Program-made: the position numbers and the translations under genes | The notes under the pieces: model-generated | What the model was told of the DNA's origin: nothing | Databases searched by the model: none | Seen by the model: the letters and a program-made list of their open reading frames with translations, nothing else | Source: Marinifilum flexuosum | GTDB taxonomy: Bacteria; Bacteroidota; Bacteroidia; Bacteroidales; Marinifilaceae | NCBI RefSeq assembly: GCF_003610555.1 | Contig: NZ_RAPQ01000010.1 | Coordinates: 496,001 to 560,000, forward strand | Direction of reading: 5' to 3' | DNA: 64,000 bases | Part shown: one piece after another, positions 9,708 to 17,394 of the stretch | How positions within the stretch are numbered: position 1 is the first letter of the stretch | How the letters are laid out: each line of letters starts with the position of its first letter

Positions 9708-9794
9708 TATAAATTACTATAATTTTCAATTTTTTCTTCATTTATAGGGTTACCTTTTTAACAAAAAAGGAATTAATAAGTACAAATCACAGAA

Positions 9795-10019
9795 ATGCCA
9801 ATTAATCAAAACCAAATGACACATTTAGAATTATTAGAAAAAACAGAATATCTTAAAGAGCTTATTGAGAAAGGGAACACAGGAACACCAAAAGAGTTAG
9901 CCAAAAGATTAAACATTTCAGAGCGGAGCCTTTCCCGTTTAATAAAGAATTTAAAGGAAACTCATTTCTCCATTATTTATTCGCGCACAAAACAATCATA
10001 CATAACAGAAGAATTCTAA
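9795..10019 (+). CDS. small HTH-domain protein (paralogue 1)
   Basis: This 74-residue protein is little more than one winged-helix/HTH_11-like unit: YLKELIEKGNTGTPKELAKR, then LNISERSLSRLIKNLK as helix-turn-helix. It is clearly paralogous to the protein at 11798-12007, with the shared frame YLKELIEK--TGTP-ELA--L-IS--S--R-I--LK and a late YSR-K-SY. The paralogue has no counterpart of the first seven residues, so translation may really start at the internal ATG at 9816. It is probably a DNA-binding regulator of the adjacent genes. A hairpin at 10022-10052 follows the stop. A promoter-like TACCTTTT stands at 9751. Confidence 0.7.
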   Translation: MPINQNQMTHLELLEKTEYLKELIEKGNTGTPKELAKRLNISERSLSRLIKNLKETHFSIIYSRTKQSYITEEF

Positions 10020-10021
10020 AT

Positions 10022-10052
10022 AAGCTCACCGCCAAAATATGGCGACGAGCTT
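10022..10052 (+). terminator. hairpin after the HTH gene
   Basis: AAGCTC...GAGCTT (6 bp) and an inner CGCCA...TGGCG (5 bp) pair, separated by a 2x2 internal loop. The T-run that follows is weak, so termination may be partial. Confidence 0.5.
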
Positions 10053-10166
10053 TCATAAATTAGTCCTCGAGTTATAAACAATGCGCATTCAAAACTCAAG
10101 CCCTAAATCTCGTACGAGGAGATAAGGGCAAAATTAATTTTTTTGTCTAATTAAAATTGAAAAATC

Positions 10167-10646
10167 ATGAAAAAAGTTTTATTACTAGCTCTTTCATTTG
10201 TATTACTTATCGCATATTCTTGTGACAACGATTCGGAAGAACCAAACACACCTGAAGTAGCATTTATTGATGTACCTATACCTGATAAGTACCTAGCACA
10301 AAACTGTGAAGGAGAATGTGAAGTTACTATCATTGACATAGCTGTGCAAAAAGATAACATAGAGGTATTTGGTAAAGCCAGAATCACTACACCTATAGGT
10401 AATAATGATAAAATCATTCAATTTGAAGTCAGTGAGAATATCATTAACGATACATCATTGGACCCTAATTTTTGGATTAATATTGATACAAGTCCTCATA
10501 GAACGAAAGGAAGTTGCATTGCAGAATGTCAAAAAGAATTTACTAATAAAGACGGAAGCAAGAAAAAAGGCAGAGGATGGTGCAAAGCTGGCTGTTGGGC
10601 AGAAACAGCAGCTAAAGTTGCAGCTGTTGTAATAGTGGTCCTTTAA
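10167..10646 (+). CDS. Cys-rich lipoprotein with hydrophobic C-terminal tail, unknown function
   Basis: I do not recognise the family. The 159 residues begin with a lipoprotein signal (MKKVLLLALSFVLLIAYSC, Cys19 as lipid anchor), followed by an acidic linker. An early CEGEC pair is followed by a beta-rich middle. The last 45 residues hold two close cysteine pairs, CIAEC and CKAGC, bracketing a Lys/Gly-rich turn (NKDGSKKKGRGW). The end is AAKVAAVVIVVL with no charged residue after it. Lipid anchoring at one end and a bare hydrophobic tail at the other is unusual. The tail might insert in a membrane or act as a sorting or peptide-like segment. It lies between two hairpins, so it is probably transcribed on its own. 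Confidence 0.7.
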   Translation: MKKVLLLALSFVLLIAYSCDNDSEEPNTPEVAFIDVPIPDKYLAQNCEGECEVTIIDIAVQKDNIEVFGKARITTPIGNNDKIIQFEVSENIINDTSLDPNFWINIDTSPHRTKGSCIAECQKEFTNKDGSKKKGRGWCKAGCWAETAAKVAAVVIVVL

Positions 10647-10660
10647 AAATATAATCAATT

Positions 10661-10688
10661 GGAAGAAGAAGTCAATACTTCTTCTTCC
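10661..10688 (+). terminator. 12-bp perfect hairpin between lipoprotein and surface-protein genes
   Basis: GGAAGAAGAAGT and ACTTCTTCTTCC form a perfect stem with the 4-nt loop CAAT. No clear T-run follows on either strand, so it may be a weak terminator or an mRNA-stabilising element. Confidence 0.55.
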
Positions 10689-10705
10689 CTTCAAAAGTTA
10701 ACACA

Positions 10706-11758
10706 ATGAGAGTTTTACTAACCTTATTCTTGATAACATTTAATTTCATTGCAAACTCCCAAACCATACTAGTGCAAGGTATCATAAGCGATGTAAACAA
10801 CAATCCCATAACCAATGCTCATGTTTATTTAAAAAGCAATCCACAAATTGGCACAATTACCAACTGCGATGGTGTATTCTATTTATCCTGCACACACAAA
10901 GCCGATTCAGTTCTTGTAATTTCTCACATAAAATACAAGAGCAAGGAAGCGAGAATCAGCAAAAACAACAGTTTTCAGTTACAATTAAAGGACAATCAAA
11001 TACAAGAGGTTAAGGTTAGCGCCTTAAGTGCTGAATCTATTCTTCAGCACTTTTATGAAAGACTTAAAGAAAATCATGAAATAGAGCCAGTTCGCTACAA
11101 GGTTTTCACCAGAATATTATCTTCCAAAGATTCGGCTCTTTTCATGATCGAAGAATATTATCTCGATTTGTACTCAAACAAATCGCACAATACACTTTTC
11201 AATGTCATTAAATGCAGAATTAAGCCCACAAACAAGTACGGCGAAAAAGAATTTAAAAATCACAGGTTGATTGCTCTATCAAAAATGCGCTCGGATAATC
11301 TTTTTAAATACAAAGAAGACATTCTGAACAAAAGGAAATTGCAGAATTATAATATTAATTTAAAAGGCTACACGAGCCTTAACAACAGAGACAATTACAT
11401 TATTAGCTTTTCGAACAAAAACAACAAATACGATAAGGGCACTCTTTTTATCGACACAGAAACCTTTGCTTTAAGCTCTGCAAAATTCAGAGGTAAAAAC
11501 ATTAATTTCTTCCTAAAAAATAGCAAATGGTATATCCGTAATGTAAACACTGACTTTACCAACATAGTGGACGAAAGATCTCATAGAATCAGCCTCTACG
11601 AACTACAAGAAAGCAGAGAAAAACTTCCTGAGAAAAAACTATTCATGGTAGAGAAAACCAAGGCTTTTACTGGAGATTTTAATGATAGTTTCTGGGAAAA
11701 CTTTTCACACATTCCCATTGAAGAGAAATATTTAAAACAGATAAACAATTACAAATAA
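10706..11758 (+). CDS. secreted protein with carboxypeptidase-like regulatory domain (paralogue 1, short)
   Basis: 350 residues. It has a signal peptide ending near NFIANSQ, then a carboxypeptidase-regulatory-like beta-sandwich (residues about 22-105: VQGIISDVNNNPITNAHVY, typical of surface and TonB-linked proteins of this phylum). After that comes about 240 residues of a domain shared with the proteins at 13132 and 14534. Shared marks are a post-domain helix with ILQHFYERL, and a C-terminal FW-E-N-F motif (DSFWENFSHIPIEEK). It is shorter in the middle than the other two. Probably periplasmic or outer-membrane exposed; no enzymatic motif seen. It stands 39 nt before the second HTH gene. Confidence 0.8.
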   Translation: MRVLLTLFLITFNFIANSQTILVQGIISDVNNNPITNAHVYLKSNPQIGTITNCDGVFYLSCTHKADSVLVISHIKYKSKEARISKNNSFQLQLKDNQIQEVKVSALSAESILQHFYERLKENHEIEPVRYKVFTRILSSKDSALFMIEEYYLDLYSNKSHNTLFNVIKCRIKPTNKYGEKEFKNHRLIALSKMRSDNLFKYKEDILNKRKLQNYNINLKGYTSLNNRDNYIISFSNKNNKYDKGTLFIDTETFALSSAKFRGKNINFFLKNSKWYIRNVNTDFTNIVDERSHRISLYELQESREKLPEKKLFMVEKTKAFTGDFNDSFWENFSHIPIEEKYLKQINNYK

Positions 11759-11797
11759 CCCAAACACCATCAAAAACTAAAACACATCACTGCAGGC

Positions 11798-12007
11798 ATG
11801 AACTACGAAGAATTTCTGAAACGAATGATTTATTTGAAGGAGTTGATCGAAAAAGAAAGAACTGGCACTCCTGAGGAACTTGCCAACAAATTACACATTT
11901 CGAAAAGTTCGGTATATAGATCTATCAATTTATTAAAAAACGTAGGCATTCCTGTAGATTATTCCAGAGCAAAATGCTCCTACTATTTGAAAAGTAAAAA
12001 GGATTAA
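11798..12007 (+). CDS. small HTH-domain protein (paralogue 2)
   Basis: 69 residues, one HTH/winged-helix unit with YLKELIEKERTGTPEELANK and then HISKSSVYRSINLLKN as the recognition region. It is paralogous to the protein at 9795-10019. It follows the secreted protein gene at 39 nt and is closed by a very strong terminator. Probably a local transcription regulator; the partner DNA site is unknown. One candidate is the AACACTYTTCACAT box present upstream of both this unit (9694) and the next operon (13041). Confidence 0.7.
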   Translation: MNYEEFLKRMIYLKELIEKERTGTPEELANKLHISKSSVYRSINLLKNVGIPVDYSRAKCSYYLKSKKD

Positions 12008-12031
12008 GGATAACTTATTAAGAATTAATAC

Positions 12032-12070
12032 AAACAAGCCCACTCTCAATAGTTGAGAGTGGGCTTGTTT
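12032..12070 (+). terminator. strong Rho-independent terminator
   Basis: An 18-bp stem (ACAAGCCCACTCTCAA and its complement) with a 3-nt loop, ending in TTT on the plus strand and preceded by AAA, so it can work in both directions. Closes the unit ending with the second HTH gene. Confidence 0.9.
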
Positions 12071-12123
12071 AATTTCCTACCTGAAAAAAATACAATCAAA
12101 CAACCATTTTAAAATAATCCAAA

Positions 12124-12621
12124 ATGAAAAATAATGACCTTATTCAAGTAGTCTTCACTGAGGAAGAATTAACCGAAACCAACACCCATTTAGACGCTTT
12201 GCTGACCTGGGCAAATAAAAATGCACCTGAACTTTCGTTAGAAGACAGAACAAGTTTGGGATCCATAAACGAGGCCAATAAACTTTTGGTAGGTAAAGCT
12301 CGCTCCTACATGCATCAGAATCCTGACTTGGTTCCTCGGTTTGTAGAAATGGCTGAGTTTGAAAGAGATTATAAAACCCGAAATGAAATTGAAGAAATTA
12401 TTCAAAAACTTGAATTAATTCAACGAAGATTGAGCGATACTAAAATTCTTTTGGATAACGACAATTACCACGATACCATGGCATTTTACCGAGCAGTGCG
12501 ATACCTTGCCGGAGAACAAGAACAAGGTGCAATTCCTATTTATGAAGAACTAAAACAGTTCTTTCCCCATGGCAGAAAGAAAAAAGAAGAAGAAAAAAAA
12601 GAGGCTGAAACAAGCAAATAG
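12124..12621 (+). CDS. hypothetical soluble helical protein
   Basis: 165 residues, no signal peptide and no membrane segment. I do not recognise a family. It is rich in Glu, Leu and Lys, with probable helices throughout. The stretch from about residue 85 to 125 (EEIIQKLELIQRRLSDTKILLDN by pattern) looks like a coiled coil, and the last 18 residues are a Lys/Glu tail. It is flanked by two terminators, so it is monocistronic. Codon use and length look like a real gene, and a C-terminal YEELKQFFPHGRKK motif suggests a conserved core. Cytoplasmic; function unknown. Confidence 0.72.
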   Translation: MKNNDLIQVVFTEEELTETNTHLDALLTWANKNAPELSLEDRTSLGSINEANKLLVGKARSYMHQNPDLVPRFVEMAEFERDYKTRNEIEEIIQKLELIQRRLSDTKILLDNDNYHDTMAFYRAVRYLAGEQEQGAIPIYEELKQFFPHGRKKKEEEKKEAETSK

Positions 12622-12644
12622 ATAGGTTTATCTAACAATCACCA

Positions 12645-12677
12645 AAAGCGAAACTCAATTCACATGGGTTTCGCTTT
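12645..12677 (+). terminator. Rho-independent terminator
   Basis: A 12-bp stem, AAAGCGAAAC paired with GTTTCGCTTT plus two inner pairs, 9-nt loop, followed by ATTTTTG on the plus strand. Ends the 12124 gene. Confidence 0.85.
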
Positions 12678-12684
12678 ATTTTTG

Positions 12685-12957
12685 AAGCCTTTTTCCTTCA
12701 TAGGGATAGCTTGAAGAATGAACAACACTACTCGAAGCTTGATTGTGATACCTCGATGTTTGAAATTCAAGCCTTTTTTTACCGCACACATACCTTTAAG
12801 GTTGATTTTGAAACTTCGAACCAGCTTAATGATACCTCGAAGTATACTCCATAAGCATCGAGGCTATCATTTTATACTTCGAGGCATTAAAATCGAGTCT
12901 AAACCCACCTCCTCTTTCAAAAAAGGCATGATTTTGATTCTTCACCCTCTAACATTT
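12685..12957. repeat. diverged 21-bp tandem array B
   Basis: Thirteen successive units of exactly 21 bp, read in phase without an indel. The commonest form starts ATACCTCGAAG and ends in TTGATTTTG; the CCTCGAAG core is best kept in units starting at 12748, 12832 and 12874. Another unit form starts AAGCCTTTTT (12685 and 12769). It begins directly after the terminator of the 12124 gene. Because 21 is a multiple of 3, reading frames stay open through it by chance. I see no sign that it is translated. Confidence 0.82.
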
Positions 12958-13040
12958 ATAAAAATACCCCTGCCAATTTCAAAAAATTATAGTTCAACAA
13001 GCCAGAATAAACTAAAAAAATAGTTATTTTATCATTATTT

Positions 13041-13054
13041 AACACTTTTCACAT
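13041..13054 (+). promoter_or_regulatory. shared upstream box, copy 2
   Basis: AACACTTTTCACAT matches the box at 9694 at 13 of 14 positions, at a similar distance from the start codon (91 against 101 nt), and is again followed by ATTATAAATT. Possible operator or promoter of the 13132 operon. Confidence 0.35.
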
Positions 13055-13131
13055 GCATTGTTCATTATAAATTTCATATATTCATATCCTTATTATTATA
13101 TGGTTAATCAAATCACAAAAGTATTTACCAA

Positions 13132-14523
13132 ATGAACAAGCCAATTTACATTGCATTTATGCTATTGTTACTACTAAGTAGTACCGCCAAATCTCAATTT
13201 CAGATCAACTCTAAAGTTGTTGATAAAGAAAGTGGGAAAGCCATTCCTTTTGCAGGCATATCCATTGCCAATACCACAAAAGGAACCATTAGCAATCAGG
13301 AGGGAGATTTTCAACTCTACATTCCATTAGTAGGGACAAACACCAAGATTCTGATCAGTAGCTTGGGATACAAAACCACCTCTATTCATCCTAAAAAAGC
13401 TGGAGAAATTATTGAACTAACACCAGTTTCCTACGGCCTATCGGAGGTGAAAATATCTGCTAGCAAACTGCTGAATGATCCGAAAAAAATCTTAAAAGAA
13501 TGCATGAAAGCTGCACCTGGTTTTAGACCCAATCAGCCCTACATCAACAAAGGTTTCATGCGACAAACCCACCTCTTAAACAAGAAGTATGTAAAATTAA
13601 CTGAAGCCGCCTTATTCACTTACTCTACACCCAATGAACCCAAGCCTAAAGTGCATATTATAGAGAAAAGAAACACCTACGACAACCGAGAAATTGATGC
13701 CAAAGAGTTAGGGTTCTTTAAGAAATGGGAAAGTACGAGGTACAACAAAGCCAAGCGAGAAGCCGAGAATTACAATCCTGGCAAAGAAGAGCTATTGAAA
13801 TTAATTCGCGATACAGATGAAAAAAGAAACTCGGTACGAAAAATAATACGATTGGAGACAGCCTATCAAGCTAAAATAAAGGGTTTATGGCATAACTTAA
13901 ATGATATATACAGCGATAAGGACACTCAATTAAAGCTTGACACCATTATGGAAAAAGATGGTGAAGCGATCTACAAAATAAAAATACTTCCTACTTCTAA
14001 GGAATTAAAAAGCAGTCCTTTTATTCGAATCGGATACCTTCTTATTTCAGCCCAAGATTTTGCTTTGTATGAGCTTAAATATGCGATGACTCAAAACCCA
14101 AAAGTTGCCAATGCCCGACAAATGGCCGCTGCAAACCTTATTAAATCCGATTTTACATTAAAGTATAAACGTTATAAAAACAAACTTTATCCTTCCTACT
14201 ATAATTCGAAGAGTTTCGATATGACAGGAATGACGAACATTAAAACTCACATAGAACAAACAAAATTTCCACGCATCTGCAGAGAGTTTTTATTTACTGA
14301 AATCATTGATGATGCAAAAGAAGTAAAGCAAAACATACCACAAAAATGGAACGACAAGCTTTATGAAGCAAGCGAGTATCATCCTGAATTTTGGGAGAAT
14401 TACACCATACTACTTGAAACCAAAGATGAAGCAAAGCTTCGCAAAGATTTAGAAAGTGAGGTAAGCCTAAAAGAGCAATATCAGCATGCTACCGATAGTA
14501 TTCGGATTAATCAAATCAATTAA
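13132..14523 (+). CDS. secreted protein with carboxypeptidase-like regulatory domain (paralogue 2)
   Basis: 463 residues. Signal peptide MNKPIYIAFMLLLLLSSTAKS, then the regulatory-like beta domain (about 22-105, with KAIPFAGISIANTTKGTISN and ISSLGYKT), then a long domain shared with the proteins at 10706 and 14534. Common marks are KKILKECMKAAPG after the beta domain, GFMRQTH, a TEAALFTYS stretch, a strand with YKIKILPTS near residue 285, and C-terminal HPEFWENYTILL. No catalytic motif seen. It is the first gene of a tight operon with 10-, 4- and 12-nt gaps, so it probably works with the following membrane and thioredoxin proteins at the cell envelope. Confidence 0.82.
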   Translation: MNKPIYIAFMLLLLLSSTAKSQFQINSKVVDKESGKAIPFAGISIANTTKGTISNQEGDFQLYIPLVGTNTKILISSLGYKTTSIHPKKAGEIIELTPVSYGLSEVKISASKLLNDPKKILKECMKAAPGFRPNQPYINKGFMRQTHLLNKKYVKLTEAALFTYSTPNEPKPKVHIIEKRNTYDNREIDAKELGFFKKWESTRYNKAKREAENYNPGKEELLKLIRDTDEKRNSVRKIIRLETAYQAKIKGLWHNLNDIYSDKDTQLKLDTIMEKDGEAIYKIKILPTSKELKSSPFIRIGYLLISAQDFALYELKYAMTQNPKVANARQMAAANLIKSDFTLKYKRYKNKLYPSYYNSKSFDMTGMTNIKTHIEQTKFPRICREFLFTEIIDDAKEVKQNIPQKWNDKLYEASEYHPEFWENYTILLETKDEAKLRKDLESEVSLKEQYQHATDSIRINQIN

Positions 14524-14533
14524 ATGCTAACCT

Positions 14534-15967
14534 ATGAAACCAATTGTTATTAAACTATTTTGCGCATTACTTCTTGCGCCATTTTCAGCATTCAGTCAAA
14601 ACAAACTAAAAGCAAACATCTCCAACGGAGAACAAAAAGCCATTGCCTATGCCAGTGTAGCCTTAAAGGGCACAAGCTTGGGAACCATAAGCAATCTCAA
14701 CGGAAATTTTGAATTGGCCTTGCCTTCAGACCATACAAAACAGCAAATTGTTATTTCCTGTATTGGCTACAAGAGCCAGGCATTTTCTGTTGATTCTCTT
14801 TTGCAAATTCAGAAGAAAGAAGGCATTCCTAAGCTTTATTTGAACAAGCATTCCTATCAACTACAGGAGATCACTGTTGGCAAGCAAGAGATATTAAAAG
14901 ATGCCCAACAAATTTTCACCAATGCCATTAATGAGCTGCCGAAGCTTTTAGATGATCAGCCCCATATTGGCAAATATTATTTTCGTCAATCTCATGGCAA
15001 CAAAAACAGCATAAATCGATTAATTGAAGCTGCTGTTAGTATATACGATCCGGGAATATCACACAAAATTGAAGAGTGTAAATTCAATATTGATGAATTG
15101 CAATCGAGTTTAGACAATAGAGATATTGACTTCAAATCATTACTGCGCGTTTACAAATACATGGCAAAGAAAAAAGACGTTCCTAAGGATAGCCTGCTTC
15201 TAAACTCCACCAATCACAATGCCCCTATAGTTAAAGAACGCCTTACAAACAACTTAGACAACAGCAAAGCCTCTTTCTCAAAATTCTTCACTGCTACCAA
15301 TATGATTCGGGCTGCACAAAAAGAAAGACGAAAAAACTCAAAACCAGTCAATCCATGGTTTGTAAATGGTGGTCCTCTATTAAGCAAAACCTTTATGAAG
15401 AAACACAGGTTTAAATTGGATACCATTATACAGTACAATGGTGAAGCCACCTACAAAGTAAAGATTCTCCCAAATAAGAACTATAAGGGGTTAGAATGTC
15501 AAGAACGTAAATTCATGCCAATAGGAATTGCCTATATCAGATTGAAAGATTTTGCATTTTTTAGGCTTGATTATGGTTTCATTACCAATCCTAAATACAA
15601 GGGTTATAAATTCAGAGGTGAGCGACATGGAACATTTAAGGGCAATTACAAGTATCACTACCTGTTTAAAATTAGGTTTAAAGAATACAATAGCAAATTC
15701 TATCTTAACTACTTATACTCCATACGAGGTGATTATAACGATGATTTATCTGGAAGTCATAAAGTGATTCAGGAAATGGTAAATATTGAAATCATAAATG
15801 ATCAGGATATCGTAAATCAACAGTTCAAACAACTCAACTGGAAAGGAGATCATTACAAAAAACTTCCCTACCATAAAGAATTTTGGGACAATTACACCAT
15901 TATGCTGCCTACCACAGAACAAGAAAACTTAAAGAAAAACCTGGAACAAGAACTTTTAAAGAAATAA
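14534..15967 (+). CDS. secreted protein with carboxypeptidase-like regulatory domain (paralogue 3)
   Basis: 477 residues, paralogue of the preceding gene product. Signal peptide ending near FSAFSQ, regulatory-like beta domain (KAIAYASVALKGTSLGTISN; ISCIGYKSQ), then the long family domain with RQSHGNKN, LIEAAVSIYDPG, a strand with YKVKILPNK, and C-terminal HKEFWDNYTIML. Compared with paralogue 2 it keeps the same block order with scattered changes, so this looks like an old tandem duplication. It starts 10 nt after the stop of paralogue 2. Envelope-located by its signal peptide; function unknown. Confidence 0.82.
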   Translation: MKPIVIKLFCALLLAPFSAFSQNKLKANISNGEQKAIAYASVALKGTSLGTISNLNGNFELALPSDHTKQQIVISCIGYKSQAFSVDSLLQIQKKEGIPKLYLNKHSYQLQEITVGKQEILKDAQQIFTNAINELPKLLDDQPHIGKYYFRQSHGNKNSINRLIEAAVSIYDPGISHKIEECKFNIDELQSSLDNRDIDFKSLLRVYKYMAKKKDVPKDSLLLNSTNHNAPIVKERLTNNLDNSKASFSKFFTATNMIRAAQKERRKNSKPVNPWFVNGGPLLSKTFMKKHRFKLDTIIQYNGEATYKVKILPNKNYKGLECQERKFMPIGIAYIRLKDFAFFRLDYGFITNPKYKGYKFRGERHGTFKGNYKYHYLFKIRFKEYNSKFYLNYLYSIRGDYNDDLSGSHKVIQEMVNIEIINDQDIVNQQFKQLNWKGDHYKKLPYHKEFWDNYTIMLPTTEQENLKKNLEQELLKK

Positions 15968-15971
15968 AGCC

Positions 15972-16751
15972 ATGCAAAAAATACTATCCTCACTACTAAA
16001 AATAAAGAATCTATACCTATTTATAGCGCTACTACTATTTGGCATTTTCTCTGATTTTATTATGTCTGACTACATAAACACTAATCAGGTTAATGACAGA
16101 TATTACTCAAAAAACCAAGCACAACAAGAAGCTGAAGTTTACAATGAACATGATGACTTAATGGCTGATTTTAAAGATGATTTAGCTGAAATTGCTTTAG
16201 AAGAAGTAAAAGATGAAGATGCTAAATCGGAATATTTAGGTGATGCATTATACTTTTTTACCGATAGCATTACTCGCATTATAGTCTATTGCCTACTCTT
16301 GGCATCCTTTATTTTTCTTACATTCCATGTAACCTCTATTTATTCACAAATAAAATATGGCCTAATTCTAAAAGCAACACTAATCGCCTATTTTATTATT
16401 CCTCTAAAAAATATAATGGCATCCATATGGTTTGGATTGATACAAACCGAATATGAAAAAGATAATTTATATCAGTTTTACAATTATATCAATCCATCTA
16501 TTCAAACCTTTTTGACAACTCCTGAAAAGTACAATTGGTATAACTCCATTTTTAGCAATATTGATATACAATTACTACTAATGCTTGGTTTAATTCCATT
16601 TCTTATTAAGAGCTCTGAAAAGTTTACTTTTAAGGCAATATCAAAAATGACACTTGCGCCTATCCTTTTCACTATAATTATATGGCCTTTTGTTGCTGAT
16701 ATTATCTTCGTAATCAATCTATCTCTTCCTGAAATTGACCTTTCTTTTTAA
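15972..16751 (+). CDS. multi-pass inner-membrane protein, unknown function
   Basis: 259 residues. About five hydrophobic segments are visible: near residues 11-28 (LYLFIALLLFGIF), 95-117, 130-155, 197-212 and 230-255. A soluble acidic stretch (about 35-85, many Glu/Asp) follows the first one and probably faces the periplasm. I do not recognise a family; the layout is faintly like YIP1-type membrane proteins but no motif supports that. It starts 4 nt after the preceding gene and ends 12 nt before the thioredoxin gene, so it is clearly in the same operon. Confidence 0.72.
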   Translation: MQKILSSLLKIKNLYLFIALLLFGIFSDFIMSDYINTNQVNDRYYSKNQAQQEAEVYNEHDDLMADFKDDLAEIALEEVKDEDAKSEYLGDALYFFTDSITRIIVYCLLLASFIFLTFHVTSIYSQIKYGLILKATLIAYFIIPLKNIMASIWFGLIQTEYEKDNLYQFYNYINPSIQTFLTTPEKYNWYNSIFSNIDIQLLLMLGLIPFLIKSSEKFTFKAISKMTLAPILFTIIIWPFVADIIFVINLSLPEIDLSF

Positions 16752-16763
16752 AACAACAAAGCC

Positions 16764-17303
16764 ATGAATAGAAAATTATCAGCAGTTTTTATCATTGTAA
16801 TCCTAAGTATTACAAGCGTAATTATTATCAAAAAACGAAATGATCAAGAAGAAAAACGATTAAAGCAAGAGGCAAAAACAGAACTTACCTCTTTGCCTAA
16901 ATTTAATTTTCAGGACATACTAGGAAAGTCATTCACTCATGCGAACTTAGCAAAAGATAAACCCATTGTGGTGGTTCACTTTGGTAACTTCTGCCCCTAT
17001 TGTCATGAGGAAGCTAAAATCATGAGTCATTATTCTGAGGAGTACAAAGATTTCCAACTCTTGTATGTAACCAAAGATGAAATGGATAATATTAACATCT
17101 TTATGAACAAACACAAGCTAAGAGATAAATTGAACCTTACTATTTTGAGATATGAGAACAATGAATTCGAAGAAGCCTTTGGCTCCAGATCACTTCCTTG
17201 CGTTTTCATTTTCGACAAGCATCAAAAATTCGTACAACATTTTGATGGGGCAGTTACGGCACGTACTTTAATTAAGTATACGCGTGCTGCTAATCTCAAA
17301 TAA
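16764..17303 (+). CDS. membrane-anchored thioredoxin-like protein (TlpA/ResA type)
   Basis: 179 residues. An N-terminal anchor (residues 5-23) with no cleavage site is followed by a charged linker and a thioredoxin fold. The active site is CPYC (Cys77 and Cys80) in VVVHFGNFCPYCHEE, and the cis-proline is in SRSLPCVFIFD near residue 153. It should act on disulfides on the outer face of the inner membrane. CPYC is also the glutaredoxin motif and differs from the common TlpA WCxPC. Located in an operon of secreted proteins, and with a Cys-rich lipoprotein 6 kb upstream, it may serve those proteins; this is inference. Confidence 0.82.
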   Translation: MNRKLSAVFIIVILSITSVIIIKKRNDQEEKRLKQEAKTELTSLPKFNFQDILGKSFTHANLAKDKPIVVVHFGNFCPYCHEEAKIMSHYSEEYKDFQLLYVTKDEMDNINIFMNKHKLRDKLNLTILRYENNEFEEAFGSRSLPCVFIFDKHQKFVQHFDGAVTARTLIKYTRAANLK

Positions 17304-17331
17304 TAAAAATTGTTCATACTATTCAATTCAT

Positions 17332-17370
17332 CCAGGTCTGGCAGGATTAATAAAACTGTGAGGTCTGAAC
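17332..17370. repeat. degenerate dispersed repeat with AGGTCTG words
   Basis: CCAGGTCTGGCAGG and, 15 nt on, GAGGTCTGAAC. Together with the hairpin at 17780-17806 these look like decayed copies of a palindromic intergenic element around CAGGT/AGGTCTG that I associate with this phylum. Recognition is from memory and by eye. Confidence 0.35.
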
Positions 17371-17394
17371 AAAACTCAATTTATTTATAAAATC

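Larger units (their letters stand above)
9107..9794. other. 688-bp gene-free spacer between sufB and the accessory region
   Basis: This A/T-rich divergent spacer has no convincing reading frame. On the sufB side there is a candidate -7 box (9293-9300) about 190 nt before the sufB start, which would give a long leader. That leader contains a short GC hairpin (TGCAG-AAA-CTGCA) followed by seven T on the minus strand at about 9219-9237; it is too weak to call an attenuator. On the other side, 9694-9760 holds the shared box and a TACCTTTT near-consensus -7 at 9751 for the HTH gene. I recognise no known riboswitch. Confidence 0.6.

Noticed and set aside
9795-12007. Toxin-antitoxin pair built from the two small HTH proteins
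   Set aside because: Neither neighbour looks like a toxin; the two proteins are paralogues of each other and lie in separate units ended by hairpins.
12718-13023. 101-codon open frame after the 12124 gene
   Set aside because: Coincides with array B and the A/T-rich sequence after it; same explanation as array C, and it runs into the promoter region of the next operon.
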